37,494 nucleotides of DNA. It comes from a bacterium (GTDB lineage Bacteria > Chloroflexota > Anaerolineae > Epilineales > Epilineaceae). The stretch covers positions 1 to 37,494 of the forward strand of contig QEVT01000011.1 in assembly GCA_003576755.1 (NCBI GenBank). Reading direction: 5' to 3'. A model generated the notes under the pieces. That model saw only the letters and a list, made by a program, of their open reading frames with translations, searched no databases and was not told where the DNA came from. Positions 20,938-32,313 of this stretch are shown here, piece by piece; the first letter of the stretch is position 1; the number at the start of each line of letters is the position of its first letter. The position numbers and the translations under genes were made by a program.

Positions 20938-21171
20938 ATGACGCCTGGATGCTCGCCTCCCCCGCGCTTCGCCGTATGCATTCGGAACGACGGCTCCGAG
21001 GACTTGGTCGTACGGCGCATCTACTCCGTGTTGACGGACGCCGACGCCGAGGCCAAGGGGTTCTTGAGGGTGATCGACGAGTCTGATGAAGACTACCTCT
21101 ACCCCGCTGCATGTTTCGTCGAGCTTCACCTGGCCTCCGAAGTCGAGCAGGCGTTGCTGGCTGCGGTTTGA
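20938..21171 (+). CDS. Small conserved protein of unknown function (first of a pair)
   Basis: 77 residues, cytosolic. The pattern FAVCIRNDGSEDLVVRRIY, GFLRVIDESDEDYLYP and FVELHL resembles a small uncharacterised family I have seen in cyanobacteria and Chloroflexota ('VCI.N.GY..SLE..K.Y..I.D..A...G..RVIDESGEDYLYP'); this is recalled pattern, not a search. A beta-rich SH3-like fold is plausible. GC content and codon use are somewhat lower than in the neighbours. The next gene starts 24 bp later on the same strand. Confidence 0.75.
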   Translation: MTPGCSPPPRFAVCIRNDGSEDLVVRRIYSVLTDADAEAKGFLRVIDESDEDYLYPAACFVELHLASEVEQALLAAV

Positions 21172-21195
21172 GCGCCGCAACGGAGAGGTCGGACC

Positions 21196-21429
21196 ATGCC
21201 GTTCGAGGTCATCGGCCCGATCTCGGAGATCGAGATCATTGCTGCCGGCCACGGCGTGCGCGACCGACACCGACTCCGGGCAATGTACGGCGGTCGGCGC
21301 TGGCGCAAGCTGAAGGGCATCGCTGCCGTGCGGGTGGGTGACGGTCGGCTTTTCCGTGCGGAGCTGCACTGGTATGAGGCGCAGGGAATGGCCCGCGTCC
21401 GGATGAAGATCAAGCGCTTCCTCGACTGA
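21196..21429 (+). CDS. Small conserved protein of unknown function (second of a pair)
   Basis: 77 residues, basic (for example RWRKLKG and RMKIKRFL). The pattern FEVIGPISEIEIIAAG, the central WRKLKGIAAVRV, and AELHWYEAQGMARVRMKIKRFL resembles a family of small proteins found beside toxin-antitoxin-like loci or alone; no function is established as far as I know. The ATG has GGAGAGG about seven bases upstream. It is spaced like the second gene of a bicistronic toxin-antitoxin-type pair, but neither protein shows a known toxin fold signature. Confidence 0.75.
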   Translation: MPFEVIGPISEIEIIAAGHGVRDRHRLRAMYGGRRWRKLKGIAAVRVGDGRLFRAELHWYEAQGMARVRMKIKRFLD

Positions 21430-21610
21430 GCCCTGCCCCAAGCCGTCGGCCCGCCTCGCCAAATCCGACGTAACCCCCCCGGGCCGCCACGGCGTTAATC
21501 GCCTTGCCGACGACCGCGCCCCGCGGCCGCCGCCGTCCCGTTCGCCACGCCTGGCACCGCGCCTCCGGCGCGCGCCGACCGCACCTGCCCGGTCCAGAGA
21601 GGTTGCGCCC

Positions 21611-23329
21611 ATGAACCCCACCCCCGCGTCTTCCCCGACCCGTTCAGGTCGGGCCAAAGGTCTGGCGCGGATCGTCCTGGCCGCCGGCACGTGCGCCGCG
21701 CTGGCCTGGCACTTCGCCGTCCCCCATCCCAACCGCGCCGCGGCCCAGGTCGGCCTCAGCCCGACGCCGACACGGGCGCCGACGCCGACCGCCACGGCCG
21801 TCGCCGAGCCCGGGCTGTGCAGCGTGGTCGGCGAGCAGCGCGCCGACGCGGCGCAGGTCGAGGTCAAGCAGCCGCTCGGCATGCGGTTCCACCTCCGCGC
21901 CGTGTGCCCCGACGACGTCCGCGGGCGTGCCGACATCCTGCTGCTCATCGACAACTCCGCCTCGATGACCGAAGGCGGCAAGTGGGGCGCCGCCAAGGCG
22001 GCGGTGCTGGAGTTCATCACGCGGGTCGACTTCGACCGCAACCGCGTGGGCCTGGTGCCGTTCAACTCGAGCGCCTACGTGGCGCAGCCGTTGACCTTCA
22101 ACCAGGACTACCTGACGCGTGCGCTGGCGGCGCTGCCCGCGCCGCAGAACAACACCGACATCGCCGCCGCCATCACGCTGGCCGACAAGGAGCTGAGCCT
22201 GGTCGGGCGGCGCGAGGCGGTGCACATCCTGGTCGTGCTGACCGACGGCCAGAGCAGCGCCGAGGCCATGCACGCCGCGGCCGGCCGTGCCCGCGCGCGG
22301 GGGGTGGTGCTGTTCGCCATCGGGCTCGGCGCCGACGCCGCGCAGGACGAGCTGCGCAAGCTCGCCGACAGCCCGAGCCACTACTACTTCGCGCCCGGCC
22401 CGGAGGCGCTGGCCGAGATCTACACGCGGATCGCCAGCCTCATCCGCGAGGTGCTCGTGACCGACGTCGTCGTCGTCGACCGGCTGGGCCAGGCGGTGGC
22501 GTACGTGCCCGAGTCCGGCCGGCCGCGGGCGCCGGCCGCGCTCGACGGCGGCCGGCACCCGCGGTGGGGCGTGCCGTTCCTGACGGTCGACGACACCGCG
22601 CTGACGTACGCCGTCCGGCTCCAGACCGGCGGTCGGCAGTCGCCCAGCGAGGCGGTCTTCGTGGACTTCGCGGATGGCGACGGCGTGCGGCGGCGGGTGC
22701 CCGTCACCCCGGCGGCCGTCGACGTCGTCGTCCCCGAGACCCGCTATGCGTACCTGCCGCAGCTCTGGAAGAACGCGTGCGTGCCGTCGACCCGCGCCGC
22801 CGACGTGGTGCTGGCGCTCGACAGCTCGTCGAGCATGACGGGCGAAAAGCTGGCGCAGGCCGTCTACGCCGGCAAGCGGTTCGTCGGGCTCCTCGACCTG
22901 CGCGCGGACCGCGCGGCCGTGGTCGCGTTCGACGCCGACGCCCGCGTGCTCCAGCCGCTGACACGCGACCGCGCCGCGCTCGACCGGGCGCTCGACGGGC
23001 TCGCGCCGGGGTTCGGCACGCGGCTCGACCGCGCGCTCGTCACGGCCGTGAACACCCTCCTCGACGTCACGCCCGCGGTCGGCAACCGGCCGGTCATCGT
23101 CCTGCTTTCGGACGGCCGGCAGTCCGAGGCCGCGCCGCTGGTCTACGACGCGGCCCGCCTGGCCGCGGCGCGCGGCGTGACGATCTACGCGATCGGCCTC
23201 GGCGACGACGTCGACCGGGCGCTGCTGCAGGCCGTGGCCGGCGGCACCGCTCGCACGTACTACGCCCCCCAGGCCACCGACCTGGCCGACATCTACGCCC
23301 AGATCGCGGGCCAGGTGGTGTGCAAGTAG
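21611..23329 (+). CDS. Secreted tandem-VWA protein, paralogue of the 1875-5381 gene
   Basis: 572 residues. Signal peptide (hydrophobic about 16-33), short Pro/Thr linker (PTPTRAPTPTATA), then VWA domain 1 with MIDAS DNSAS from Asp114, a beta-rich intervening domain (about 275-375), the motif YAYLPQLWKNAC, and VWA domain 2 with DSSSS from Asp404. Both MIDAS serines are kept, so both domains should bind metal. It is the same VWA-Ig-YLP-VWA layout as the last half of the larger protein at 1875-5381, without the propeller. AGAGAGG about eight bases before the ATG supports the start. Extracellular adhesion or complex assembly is likely; the ligand is unknown. Confidence 0.88.
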   Translation: MNPTPASSPTRSGRAKGLARIVLAAGTCAALAWHFAVPHPNRAAAQVGLSPTPTRAPTPTATAVAEPGLCSVVGEQRADAAQVEVKQPLGMRFHLRAVCPDDVRGRADILLLIDNSASMTEGGKWGAAKAAVLEFITRVDFDRNRVGLVPFNSSAYVAQPLTFNQDYLTRALAALPAPQNNTDIAAAITLADKELSLVGRREAVHILVVLTDGQSSAEAMHAAAGRARARGVVLFAIGLGADAAQDELRKLADSPSHYYFAPGPEALAEIYTRIASLIREVLVTDVVVVDRLGQAVAYVPESGRPRAPAALDGGRHPRWGVPFLTVDDTALTYAVRLQTGGRQSPSEAVFVDFADGDGVRRRVPVTPAAVDVVVPETRYAYLPQLWKNACVPSTRAADVVLALDSSSSMTGEKLAQAVYAGKRFVGLLDLRADRAAVVAFDADARVLQPLTRDRAALDRALDGLAPGFGTRLDRALVTAVNTLLDVTPAVGNRPVIVLLSDGRQSEAAPLVYDAARLAAARGVTIYAIGLGDDVDRALLQAVAGGTARTYYAPQATDLADIYAQIAGQVVCK

Positions 23330-23411
23330 GGCCGGCGCGGAGGCGTCGGCGGTGCTCGGCGCGCCGACGGGGTGGGACGCGGGAGCCCGGGCCCCACGCA
23401 CTTCAGGTCAA

Positions 23412-23446
23412 CCTGGGACCGGGGGCTTCCAGCCCGCGGTCCCAGG
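23412..23446. repeat. Dispersed palindromic repeat, copy 2; possible terminator
   Basis: Outer arms CCTGGGACC (23412-23420) and GGTCCCAGG (23438-23446), inner arms GGGCT (23423-23427) and AGCCC (23431-23435), TCC loop. The core GGCTTCCAGCC is identical to that at 1763-1779 apart from arm composition. It lies between the convergent stops of the VWA gene and ligA, so it may also end transcription in both directions. Confidence 0.65.
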
Positions 23447-23476
23447 GGCAATCGCCCGTCGCCGCTCGAGGCCGGG

Positions 23477-26379
<2,903 letters not shown>

Positions 26380-26380
26380 G

Positions 26381-26791
26381 ATGGGTGCCGAGGGCAGCGA
26401 CGTCCGCGCGGCGGCGGTCCCGGACTTCAAGGCGCTCGGCCGCCCGGTGTCCGGGCCGTCGCGGGACCTCGAGACGTTCCCGGCGCCCGCGCACGTGGCC
26501 GAGGTCACGTTCACGTCCGACGAGCTGACCAGCCACTGCCCCGTCACCCATCAGCCGGACTTCTACACCGTCGAGATCCGCTACCGCCCCACGGAGCTGT
26601 GCCTCGAGAGCAAGAGCCTCAAGCGCTACCTCTGGAGCTTCCGCGACGAGGCGATGTTCGCCGAGACGCTCGCGTCGGTGATGGCGCGCGACGTCGTCGG
26701 CGCCACGCGGGCCTCGCACTGCCGCGTGACGCTGCGGCAGCACGTCCGCGGCGGCCTGCGCCTCGAAGCGGTGGCGGAGATCGGCGCGTAG
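26381..26791 (+). CDS. queF: preQ0 reductase QueF (NADPH-dependent nitrile reductase), with an altered His-Glu motif
   Basis: 136 residues, type I (short) QueF. Reduces preQ0 to preQ1 for tRNA queuosine. Seen: catalytic Cys53 (SHCPVTHQPDF) and Asp60 at the expected +7, Glu76 in ESKSLKRYLWSFRD, and a C-terminal strand segment with RGGLRLEA. In Bacillus subtilis QueF the catalytic Cys is followed 41 residues later by His-Glu (96-97); here the same spacing gives Ala94-Glu95. The core nitrile chemistry residues remain, so it is probably active. Translationally linked to the VUT transporter: import of preQ0 then reduction. No queC/D/E is in the window. Confidence 0.9.
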   Translation: MGAEGSDVRAAAVPDFKALGRPVSGPSRDLETFPAPAHVAEVTFTSDELTSHCPVTHQPDFYTVEIRYRPTELCLESKSLKRYLWSFRDEAMFAETLASVMARDVVGATRASHCRVTLRQHVRGGLRLEAVAEIGA

Positions 26792-26818
26792 GGCGCGTGG
26801 CGCCAGCAGGCTGCCCCG

Positions 26819-27967
26819 TCACCCGGCGTCGCCGCGCGCCCGCGGCGGCGGCGGGCCGAAGTACTGGTAGTACTGGCACGGGATGCCGGCGTTGTACAGC
26901 TTGCGCCGCCGGTCGGCCGTCCAGCCGAAGCACCGCTCGAAGTCGGGGAACCCGCTCAGCCAGTAGTGGCTCCACGTCCGGTACGGCGCCAGCGTGCGCC
27001 CGAGCGCGTGGTACAGCCGCGCCACCGACTCGGCGTCGCCGGTGCGCGCCCCGTACGGCGGGTTGCTGATGATCACCCCGTGGTCGGCGTGCGCGTGGAA
27101 GTCGGTCGCCCGCATCTGCTTGAAGCGCACGCCCGAGGCCACGCCGGCGTCCGCCGCGTTGGCGGTGGCCAGCGCCACCATCGCCGGGTCGAGGTCGCTG
27201 CCGGCGATGTCCAGCGGCCGGTCCCACGCGGCCCGGTCCATCGCCTCGCGGCGCGCGGCGTCCCACGCCGCCCGGCCGACCGCCGGCCACGCCATCGCCG
27301 CGAACGACCGCCGCAGCCCCGGCGCGATCGACCGGCCGATCAGGGCCGCCTCGATCGGGATGGTGCCCGCGCCGCAAAAGAGGTCGACCAGCGGCCGGTC
27401 GGGCGACCAGTACGACAAGAGGACCAGCGCCGCCGCGAGCGTCTCGCGCAGCGGCGCGCCGCCCGCCGCGGCGCGGTAGCCGCGCTTGTGCAGCCCGTCG
27501 CCGCTGGTGTCGAGGCTGAGCACGGCCGTGTCGTCGCGCAGCGCCACCTCGATGCGGTAGGCGTCGCCGGTCTCGGGGAACCGTTCGACCGGGCCGTAGG
27601 CCCCCCGCAGCGCCTCGACCACCGCGCGCTTGACGATCGCCTGGCAGTCCGGGACGCTGGCGAGGCGCGACTTGACGGACCGCCCGTCGACCGGGAACGC
27701 AGCGTCGCGCGGCAAGAGGTCGGCCCACGCCAGGGCGCGCGTGCCGTCGAACAAGGCTTCGAAGGTCGTCGCATCGAAGGCGCCGACCACCAGCCGGACG
27801 CGGTCGGCGGCGCGCAGGTGGAGGTTCAAGCGTGGGACATCGGCCGCGCCGGCGTCGTCGGCGCGCACGCCGCCGGCGAAGGCGTGGGTGTCGCGGTAGC
27901 CCAGCGCGTGCAGCTCGCGCGCGACCACGGCCTCGAGGCCGGCGGCGGCCGTGGCGATCAGCGGCAC
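26819..27967 (-). CDS. THUMP-domain class I RNA methyltransferase (RlmL/YpsC-like)
   Basis: 382 residues from a GTG start (MPLIATAAAGLEAVVARELH). N-terminal ferredoxin-like/THUMP region (about 1-160) for RNA binding, then a Rossmann methyltransferase domain: LVDLFCGAGTIPIEAAL (motif I, about 192-208), GSDLDPAMV (motif II) and catalytic SNPPYG (motif IV), which is typical for N2-guanine or N6-adenine RNA methylation. The C-terminal RKLYNAGIPCQYYQYFG fits the YpsC/RlmL (23S rRNA m2G2445-type) group. It starts 13 bases after the stop of the ATP-grasp gene, so the two form an operon; it converges with queF. Confidence 0.9.
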   Translation of the reverse strand: MPLIATAAAGLEAVVARELHALGYRDTHAFAGGVRADDAGAADVPRLNLHLRAADRVRLVVGAFDATTFEALFDGTRALAWADLLPRDAAFPVDGRSVKSRLASVPDCQAIVKRAVVEALRGAYGPVERFPETGDAYRIEVALRDDTAVLSLDTSGDGLHKRGYRAAAGGAPLRETLAAALVLLSYWSPDRPLVDLFCGAGTIPIEAALIGRSIAPGLRRSFAAMAWPAVGRAAWDAARREAMDRAAWDRPLDIAGSDLDPAMVALATANAADAGVASGVRFKQMRATDFHAHADHGVIISNPPYGARTGDAESVARLYHALGRTLAPYRTWSHYWLSGFPDFERCFGWTADRRRKLYNAGIPCQYYQYFGPPPPRARGDAG

Positions 27968-27980
27968 GGCGACCGGGGGG

Positions 27981-29534
27981 TCACGCCCGCGCCAGCGCGG
28001 ACCGGGCCTCGCTGGCGAGCAAGGCTTCCGCCCGGGCGAAGATCGCGTCGGCGTCGGCCGGCGAGTCGCCGACCGCGGTCATGCCCAGCCGGCCGCAGTC
28101 GCCCATGGCGCACAGCATGTGGAACACGACGCCGGACTGGCGGGCGTGGTCGTAGTGGATGCCGTGGCGGACCGCGATGTCGAACACGTCGTCGGGCGTG
28201 AAGGCGCGGTACAGCGGCGACTCGACGTGGTCGCTGGCGACGAAGCACTTGCGGGTGCCGCGCTGCGTGGTGAACGCGCCGGCGTCCGCGTCGTACGTGC
28301 CGTCGGTGAGGAACTGCAGCGTGAGGAACGGGTGCGTCGTCCCGCCCTTGCGCAGGTTGATCTCGATGGCGTAGGCATCCCAGCCGCCATCCGGCCGCCG
28401 GACGACCACGAAGTCGACCGCGAACCGGCCAAGCACGCCGTCGGCGGCCAGGACGTCGCCGACCCGCGCCCCGAGGCGCATGATGTCGGCGGCGTAGCCG
28501 GGATCGGCCGGGAAGCGGCAGCCGAGGTAGCTCTGCCCGCTCTCGCCGCCGAGGAGCTGGTCGTGCGTCGAGAGGCGCTCGACCGTCCCGAGCGGCGTCA
28601 CCCGGAGCTGGGTGCTGGGGCTGCGCAGGTCGTCGCCGACGATCCGCTCTTCGGCGATGCCGCCGTTTGCGGTGAGCTTGGCCATGAAGGCCGGGTAGGC
28701 CACGGCGGGCGACTCGAACCGCATGGCGCGGACGCGTTCGGCCACGGCTGCGCGCGCGTCGGGCGTGCCGGCGGGCGGCAGGCCGTCCAGGTCGACCACC
28801 GCGTTGCCCTCGCCCGAGACCCCCTCGTTGAGCTTGACGATGACCTGGCGCATCGCCGGACGCCGCGCCCGCATGTCGGCGATGGCGGCCACGACGTCGG
28901 CCTCGCCGGCCAGGTCTTCGATGCCCAACGGGTGCGGAACGCCGGCGTCGGCGAACACCTTGCGGCCGCCGCTCTTGGTCCCGTGGACGAAGTGCCGGGG
29001 GTCGGCGCCGTACATCGGGATGCCGAGCGCGAGGGCGAGGTCGCGCTCGATCAGCGTGGTGTTGAACGGCACGAGGTGGCAGCGGTCGAGGTCGGGGATG
29101 AGGCCGCGCAGGTGGGCGATGAGGTGGGGCCGCTCGAGCAGCTTGAGGCTGAGCGGTCGCGACGACCCGTCCATCGGCGTGACGAGCTTGAGCCGACGGC
29201 GGGCGTGGCTGGCGATGATGCCGGGCAGGAGGCCGAGATAGTAGTCGACGACGTCGGGGTGCACCGGCTGCGACGTCACGTAGATCAGCCGCGCCCGCGG
29301 CTGGCGCAGCAGGAGCAGCAAGAACAGGAAGCGCTCCTCGTACGCCTGGATCTCCGACGGCCGCAGCGCCACGTCGACCGACAGCGACGGGACGACGACG
29401 ATGGTCTGCGCGTCGTCGCTCATGGCCTTGATCGACGTCCAGAGCGGCACGAGCTTGCGCTGGAGGGCGTCGAACCGCGCGGCGGCATCGTCGGCGGTCA
29501 TGCCGAGGTCGTAGGGCGGCAGGTCGTGGCTCAT
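27981..29534 (-). CDS. PGM1-related ATP-grasp peptide ligase-like protein
   Basis: 517 residues from ATG 29534 (AAAGG six bases upstream); the open frame upstream is Arg/Pro-rich and unlike the family. Residues about 1-190 form a pre-ATP-grasp domain (IVVVPSLSVDV, RFLFLLLLLRQP, LIYVTSQPVHPDVVDYYL). The ATP-grasp core follows: KVFADAGVPHPLG, VIVKLNEGVSGEGNA (ATP-binding lysine), and metal-binding YAIEINLRKGGTTHPF. This is the layout of proteins named after the pheganomycin ligase PGM1, which join an amino group to a carboxylate through an acyl phosphate. The substrate here is unknown; no peptide precursor gene is nearby. It heads a two-gene unit with the RNA methyltransferase. Confidence 0.82.
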   Translation of the reverse strand: MSHDLPPYDLGMTADDAAARFDALQRKLVPLWTSIKAMSDDAQTIVVVPSLSVDVALRPSEIQAYEERFLFLLLLLRQPRARLIYVTSQPVHPDVVDYYLGLLPGIIASHARRRLKLVTPMDGSSRPLSLKLLERPHLIAHLRGLIPDLDRCHLVPFNTTLIERDLALALGIPMYGADPRHFVHGTKSGGRKVFADAGVPHPLGIEDLAGEADVVAAIADMRARRPAMRQVIVKLNEGVSGEGNAVVDLDGLPPAGTPDARAAVAERVRAMRFESPAVAYPAFMAKLTANGGIAEERIVGDDLRSPSTQLRVTPLGTVERLSTHDQLLGGESGQSYLGCRFPADPGYAADIMRLGARVGDVLAADGVLGRFAVDFVVVRRPDGGWDAYAIEINLRKGGTTHPFLTLQFLTDGTYDADAGAFTTQRGTRKCFVASDHVESPLYRAFTPDDVFDIAVRHGIHYDHARQSGVVFHMLCAMGDCGRLGMTAVGDSPADADAIFARAEALLASEARSALARA

Positions 29535-29617
29535 CGGCGGCCTTTCGGGGCGAGGGCATGCGGCGGCGCGGCAATGCCCGCGCGGGCGGGAAACGGCACG
29601 CGGCGCGGGCCGGCGAG

Positions 29618-29646
29618 AGTATGCCACCGGTCGCAGGGGGGCGCAA
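29618..29646 (-). promoter_or_regulatory. Probable promoter of the ATP-grasp/methyltransferase unit
   Basis: Minus strand TTGCGC (29641-29646), 17-bp spacer, CATACT (29618-29623). Leader to ATG 29534 about 75-80 nt. Confidence 0.55.
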
Positions 29647-29697
29647 CGGCGGCGGTCCGACGGGGCGGCACGCGGCGGTGTCCGTGCCCTGCCGCAG

Positions 29698-29727
29698 TTG
29701 CGCGATGGCGCCCCGTGGGCTTACCAT
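29698..29727 (+). promoter_or_regulatory. Probable promoter of the acyl-CoA synthetase gene
   Basis: TTGCGC (29698-29703), 18-bp spacer, TACCAT (29722-29727), leader about 65 nt. Confidence 0.45.
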
Positions 29728-29797
29728 CCGGCCGGCGCCCGGCTCCGGGTGCCCAGAAGCCCACCGACCCGCGCGGCATCTCGACGGAGCACACCCC

Positions 29798-31753
29798 ATG
29801 AGCGAGTCCTTCGACTTCGGCGGCGACATCGTCTGGTACCCCACGCCCGACTACGTCGAGCCGGCGCACCTCACCGCCTTCATGCGCGAGCACGGCCTCG
29901 CAACGTTCGAGGACTTGATGCGGCGCTCGACCGAGGACGTGGCGTGGTTCACCGACGCGGTCCTGCGGTACCTCGACATCCAGATGCGCGTGCCGTACAC
30001 CGAGGTGGTGGACCTCTCGGCGGGCGTCATGTGGCCGCGGTGGTGCGTCGGCGGGCGGATGAACATCGCCCACAACTGCGTCGACAAGTACGTCGGCACG
30101 GCCATGGCGTCGCGGCCGGCCGTGGTGTGGGAAGGCGAGGAGGGCGCGACGCGCACGCTGACGTACGGCGAGCTGCACGCCGCGGTCAACCGCGCGGTCA
30201 ACGCCCTGCGGTCGCTGGGCGTCGGACCGGGCGACGCCGTGGGGCTGTTCATGCCGATGACGCCCGAGATCGTGGTGGCGCTGCTCGCCGTGGCCAAGCT
30301 CGGGGGCATCGTGCTCCCGCTCTTCTCGGGCTACGGCAAGGACGCCGTCGTCACGCGGCTGGCCAACGCCGACGCCAAGGCGCTCTTCGCCGCCGACGGG
30401 GCGTTCCGGCGCGGCAAGGTGGCGGACATGAAGTCGGTGGCCGACGCGGCGGCGGCGGAGGTGCCGACGCTGCGGCACATGATCGTCGTGCGCCGCACGG
30501 GGCACGACGTGCCGATGCGGGCCGGGCGCGACCACTGGTGGCACGAGCTGGTGGACGCGCAGCCCGACGTGGCCGAGGCGGCCGACACGTCGGCCGAGGA
30601 CGTGGTGATGGTGATCTACACGTCGGGCACGACGGGCCAGCCCAAGGGCGCGGTGCACACGCACTGCGGGTTCCCGGTGAAGGCGGCGCAGGACATGGCC
30701 TTCGGGACGGACGTGCATGCCGGGGACGTGATCTACTGGATGACGGACATGGGGTGGATGATGGGGCCGTGGCTGGTGTTCGGCTCGCTGGTCCTCGGCG
30801 CCACGTGCCTGCTCTACGACGGCGCGCCGGACTACCCTGGGCCCGATCGGCTGTGGGCGCTGGTCGAGCGGCACCGCGTGAACCAGCTCGGGGTGTCGCC
30901 GACGCTGATCCGCAGCCTCATCCCGCACGGCGACGCGCCGCACCGGGCGCACGACCTCGGCAGCCTGCGGTGCTTTGCCTCGACGGGCGAGCCGTGGAAC
31001 CCCGACCCGTGGCGGTGGCTGTTCCAGAGCGTGGGGCACGGGCTCAGGCCGATCGTCAACTACTCGGGCGGCACGGAGATCTCGGGCGGCATCGTCATGG
31101 GCAACCCGATCCTGCCGCTCAAGGCGTGCGCCTTCTCGGGGCCGTGCCCGGGCATCGCGGCCGACGTGCTCGACGAGCACGGCAACCCGGTGGTCGGCGC
31201 GGTGGGCGAGCTCGTGATCAAGGCGCCGTGGATCGGCATGACCCGCGGCTTCTGGCGCGACCCGGACCGCTACGTCGAGACGTACTGGTCGCGCTGGCCG
31301 GGGATCTGGGTGCACGGCGACTTCGCCGCGGTGGACGAGGACGGCCAGTGGTTCATCCTGGGCCGGAGCGACGACACCATCAAGATCGCGGGCAAGCGCC
31401 TCGGCCCGGCCGAGGTCGAGTCGGTGCTGGTGGCGCACCCGGACGTGGTGGAGGCGGCGGCGATCGGGGTGCCGCACGACGTCAAGGGCAGCGAGCTGGT
31501 GGTCTTTTGCGTGCTGGCGGCGTCGGCGGCGCCGTCGGACGCGCTGCGGGCGGAGCTGCGGCGGATGATCGTCGACGCGATGGGCAAGCCGCTGGCGCCG
31601 CGCGAGGTGTGGTTCGTCAGCGACCTGCCCAAGACGCGCAACGCCAAGGTGATGCGCCGCATGGTGCGCTCGGCCTACCTGGGGCAGCCGGCGGGCGACA
31701 CGTCGTCGCTGGTCAACCCGCAGGCGGTGGACGAGATCGCGCGGGCGCGCTGA
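29798..31753 (+). CDS. AMP-forming acetyl/acetoacetyl-CoA-synthetase-like enzyme
   Basis: 651 residues. Activates a carboxylate with ATP to the acyl adenylate and transfers it to CoA. Seen: the ACAS N-terminal region (about 20-110), P-loop-like IYTSGTTGQPKGAVHTH, A5 region NYSGGTEISGG, A7 WVHGDFA, A8 GRSDDTIKIAGKRLGP, and A10 PKTRNAKVMRR with the catalytic lysine. Classic Acs has the acetate-pocket TWWQTETG motif; this protein instead has YSGGTEISGG, as in acetoacetyl-CoA-synthetase-like branches, so the true substrate may be acetate, acetoacetate or another short acid. It converges with the RpiB-like gene, with 3 bp between stops. Confidence 0.88.
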   Translation: MSESFDFGGDIVWYPTPDYVEPAHLTAFMREHGLATFEDLMRRSTEDVAWFTDAVLRYLDIQMRVPYTEVVDLSAGVMWPRWCVGGRMNIAHNCVDKYVGTAMASRPAVVWEGEEGATRTLTYGELHAAVNRAVNALRSLGVGPGDAVGLFMPMTPEIVVALLAVAKLGGIVLPLFSGYGKDAVVTRLANADAKALFAADGAFRRGKVADMKSVADAAAAEVPTLRHMIVVRRTGHDVPMRAGRDHWWHELVDAQPDVAEAADTSAEDVVMVIYTSGTTGQPKGAVHTHCGFPVKAAQDMAFGTDVHAGDVIYWMTDMGWMMGPWLVFGSLVLGATCLLYDGAPDYPGPDRLWALVERHRVNQLGVSPTLIRSLIPHGDAPHRAHDLGSLRCFASTGEPWNPDPWRWLFQSVGHGLRPIVNYSGGTEISGGIVMGNPILPLKACAFSGPCPGIAADVLDEHGNPVVGAVGELVIKAPWIGMTRGFWRDPDRYVETYWSRWPGIWVHGDFAAVDEDGQWFILGRSDDTIKIAGKRLGPAEVESVLVAHPDVVEAAAIGVPHDVKGSELVVFCVLAASAAPSDALRAELRRMIVDAMGKPLAPREVWFVSDLPKTRNAKVMRRMVRSAYLGQPAGDTSSLVNPQAVDEIARAR

Positions 31754-31756
31754 CCG

Positions 31757-32194
31757 CTACGCCTCCATGGCGCGGATGGCCGCGATCTGGGCGAGGTTCC
31801 ACGGGTCGTCGCTGAGGGGGGTGGCGAACCAGGCGTCCAGGATCTCGAGGGCAATCGGGATCGAGGTGAGCCGGAGGCTGAGGGCCAGGGCGTTGGCGTG
31901 GTTCCAGGTGCGGGCGCCGCGCGCGGTCTCGGCGTCGTGACACAGCGCGGCGCGGATGCCGCGGACCTTGTTGGCGGCGATGCTCGCGCCGGTGCCGGTC
32001 CAGCACAGCACGACGGCCTCGTCGGCCTCGCCGCGGGCGACGGCCTCGGCGGCCTGGCGGGTCACCGCGGGCCAGTCGGCCTCGGCGTCGCCGGCGGGAC
32101 CGAAGTACGCGACGGTGTGCCCGCGGCGCTCGAGATCGGCGCAAATGGCGTCGACGAGCGGGGTGCGGGCGTCGGTGCTGAGGGTGATGCGCAT
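31757..32194 (-). CDS. RpiB/LacAB-family sugar-phosphate isomerase
   Basis: 145 residues from ATG 32194 (GAGG about ten bases upstream). The family interconverts ribose-5-phosphate and ribulose-5-phosphate or related aldose/ketose phosphates. Seen: N-terminal STDARTP replacing the usual S/C-D-H/E-A-G, catalytic Cys64 in VVLCWTGTGASIAANKVRGIR, and the ring-opening/phosphate segment RTWNHANALALS. The N-terminal motif deviates from canonical RpiB, so a related isomerase activity is possible. The frame is open to 32551 but that part is non-conserved. Confidence 0.85.
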   Translation of the reverse strand: MRITLSTDARTPLVDAICADLERRGHTVAYFGPAGDAEADWPAVTRQAAEAVARGEADEAVVLCWTGTGASIAANKVRGIRAALCHDAETARGARTWNHANALALSLRLTSIPIALEILDAWFATPLSDDPWNLAQIAAIRAMEA

Positions 32195-32313
32195 GGGAGG
32201 CCGTCCTCGGGATGGGGCGCCTGGGCGATGGGCCGCACGATCGCGGGGTCGCGGGTTCGCGGCTGGCGGGACGATCGCGGCCGCGCGGCGAGGGCGATAG
32301 GCTAACAATGATA

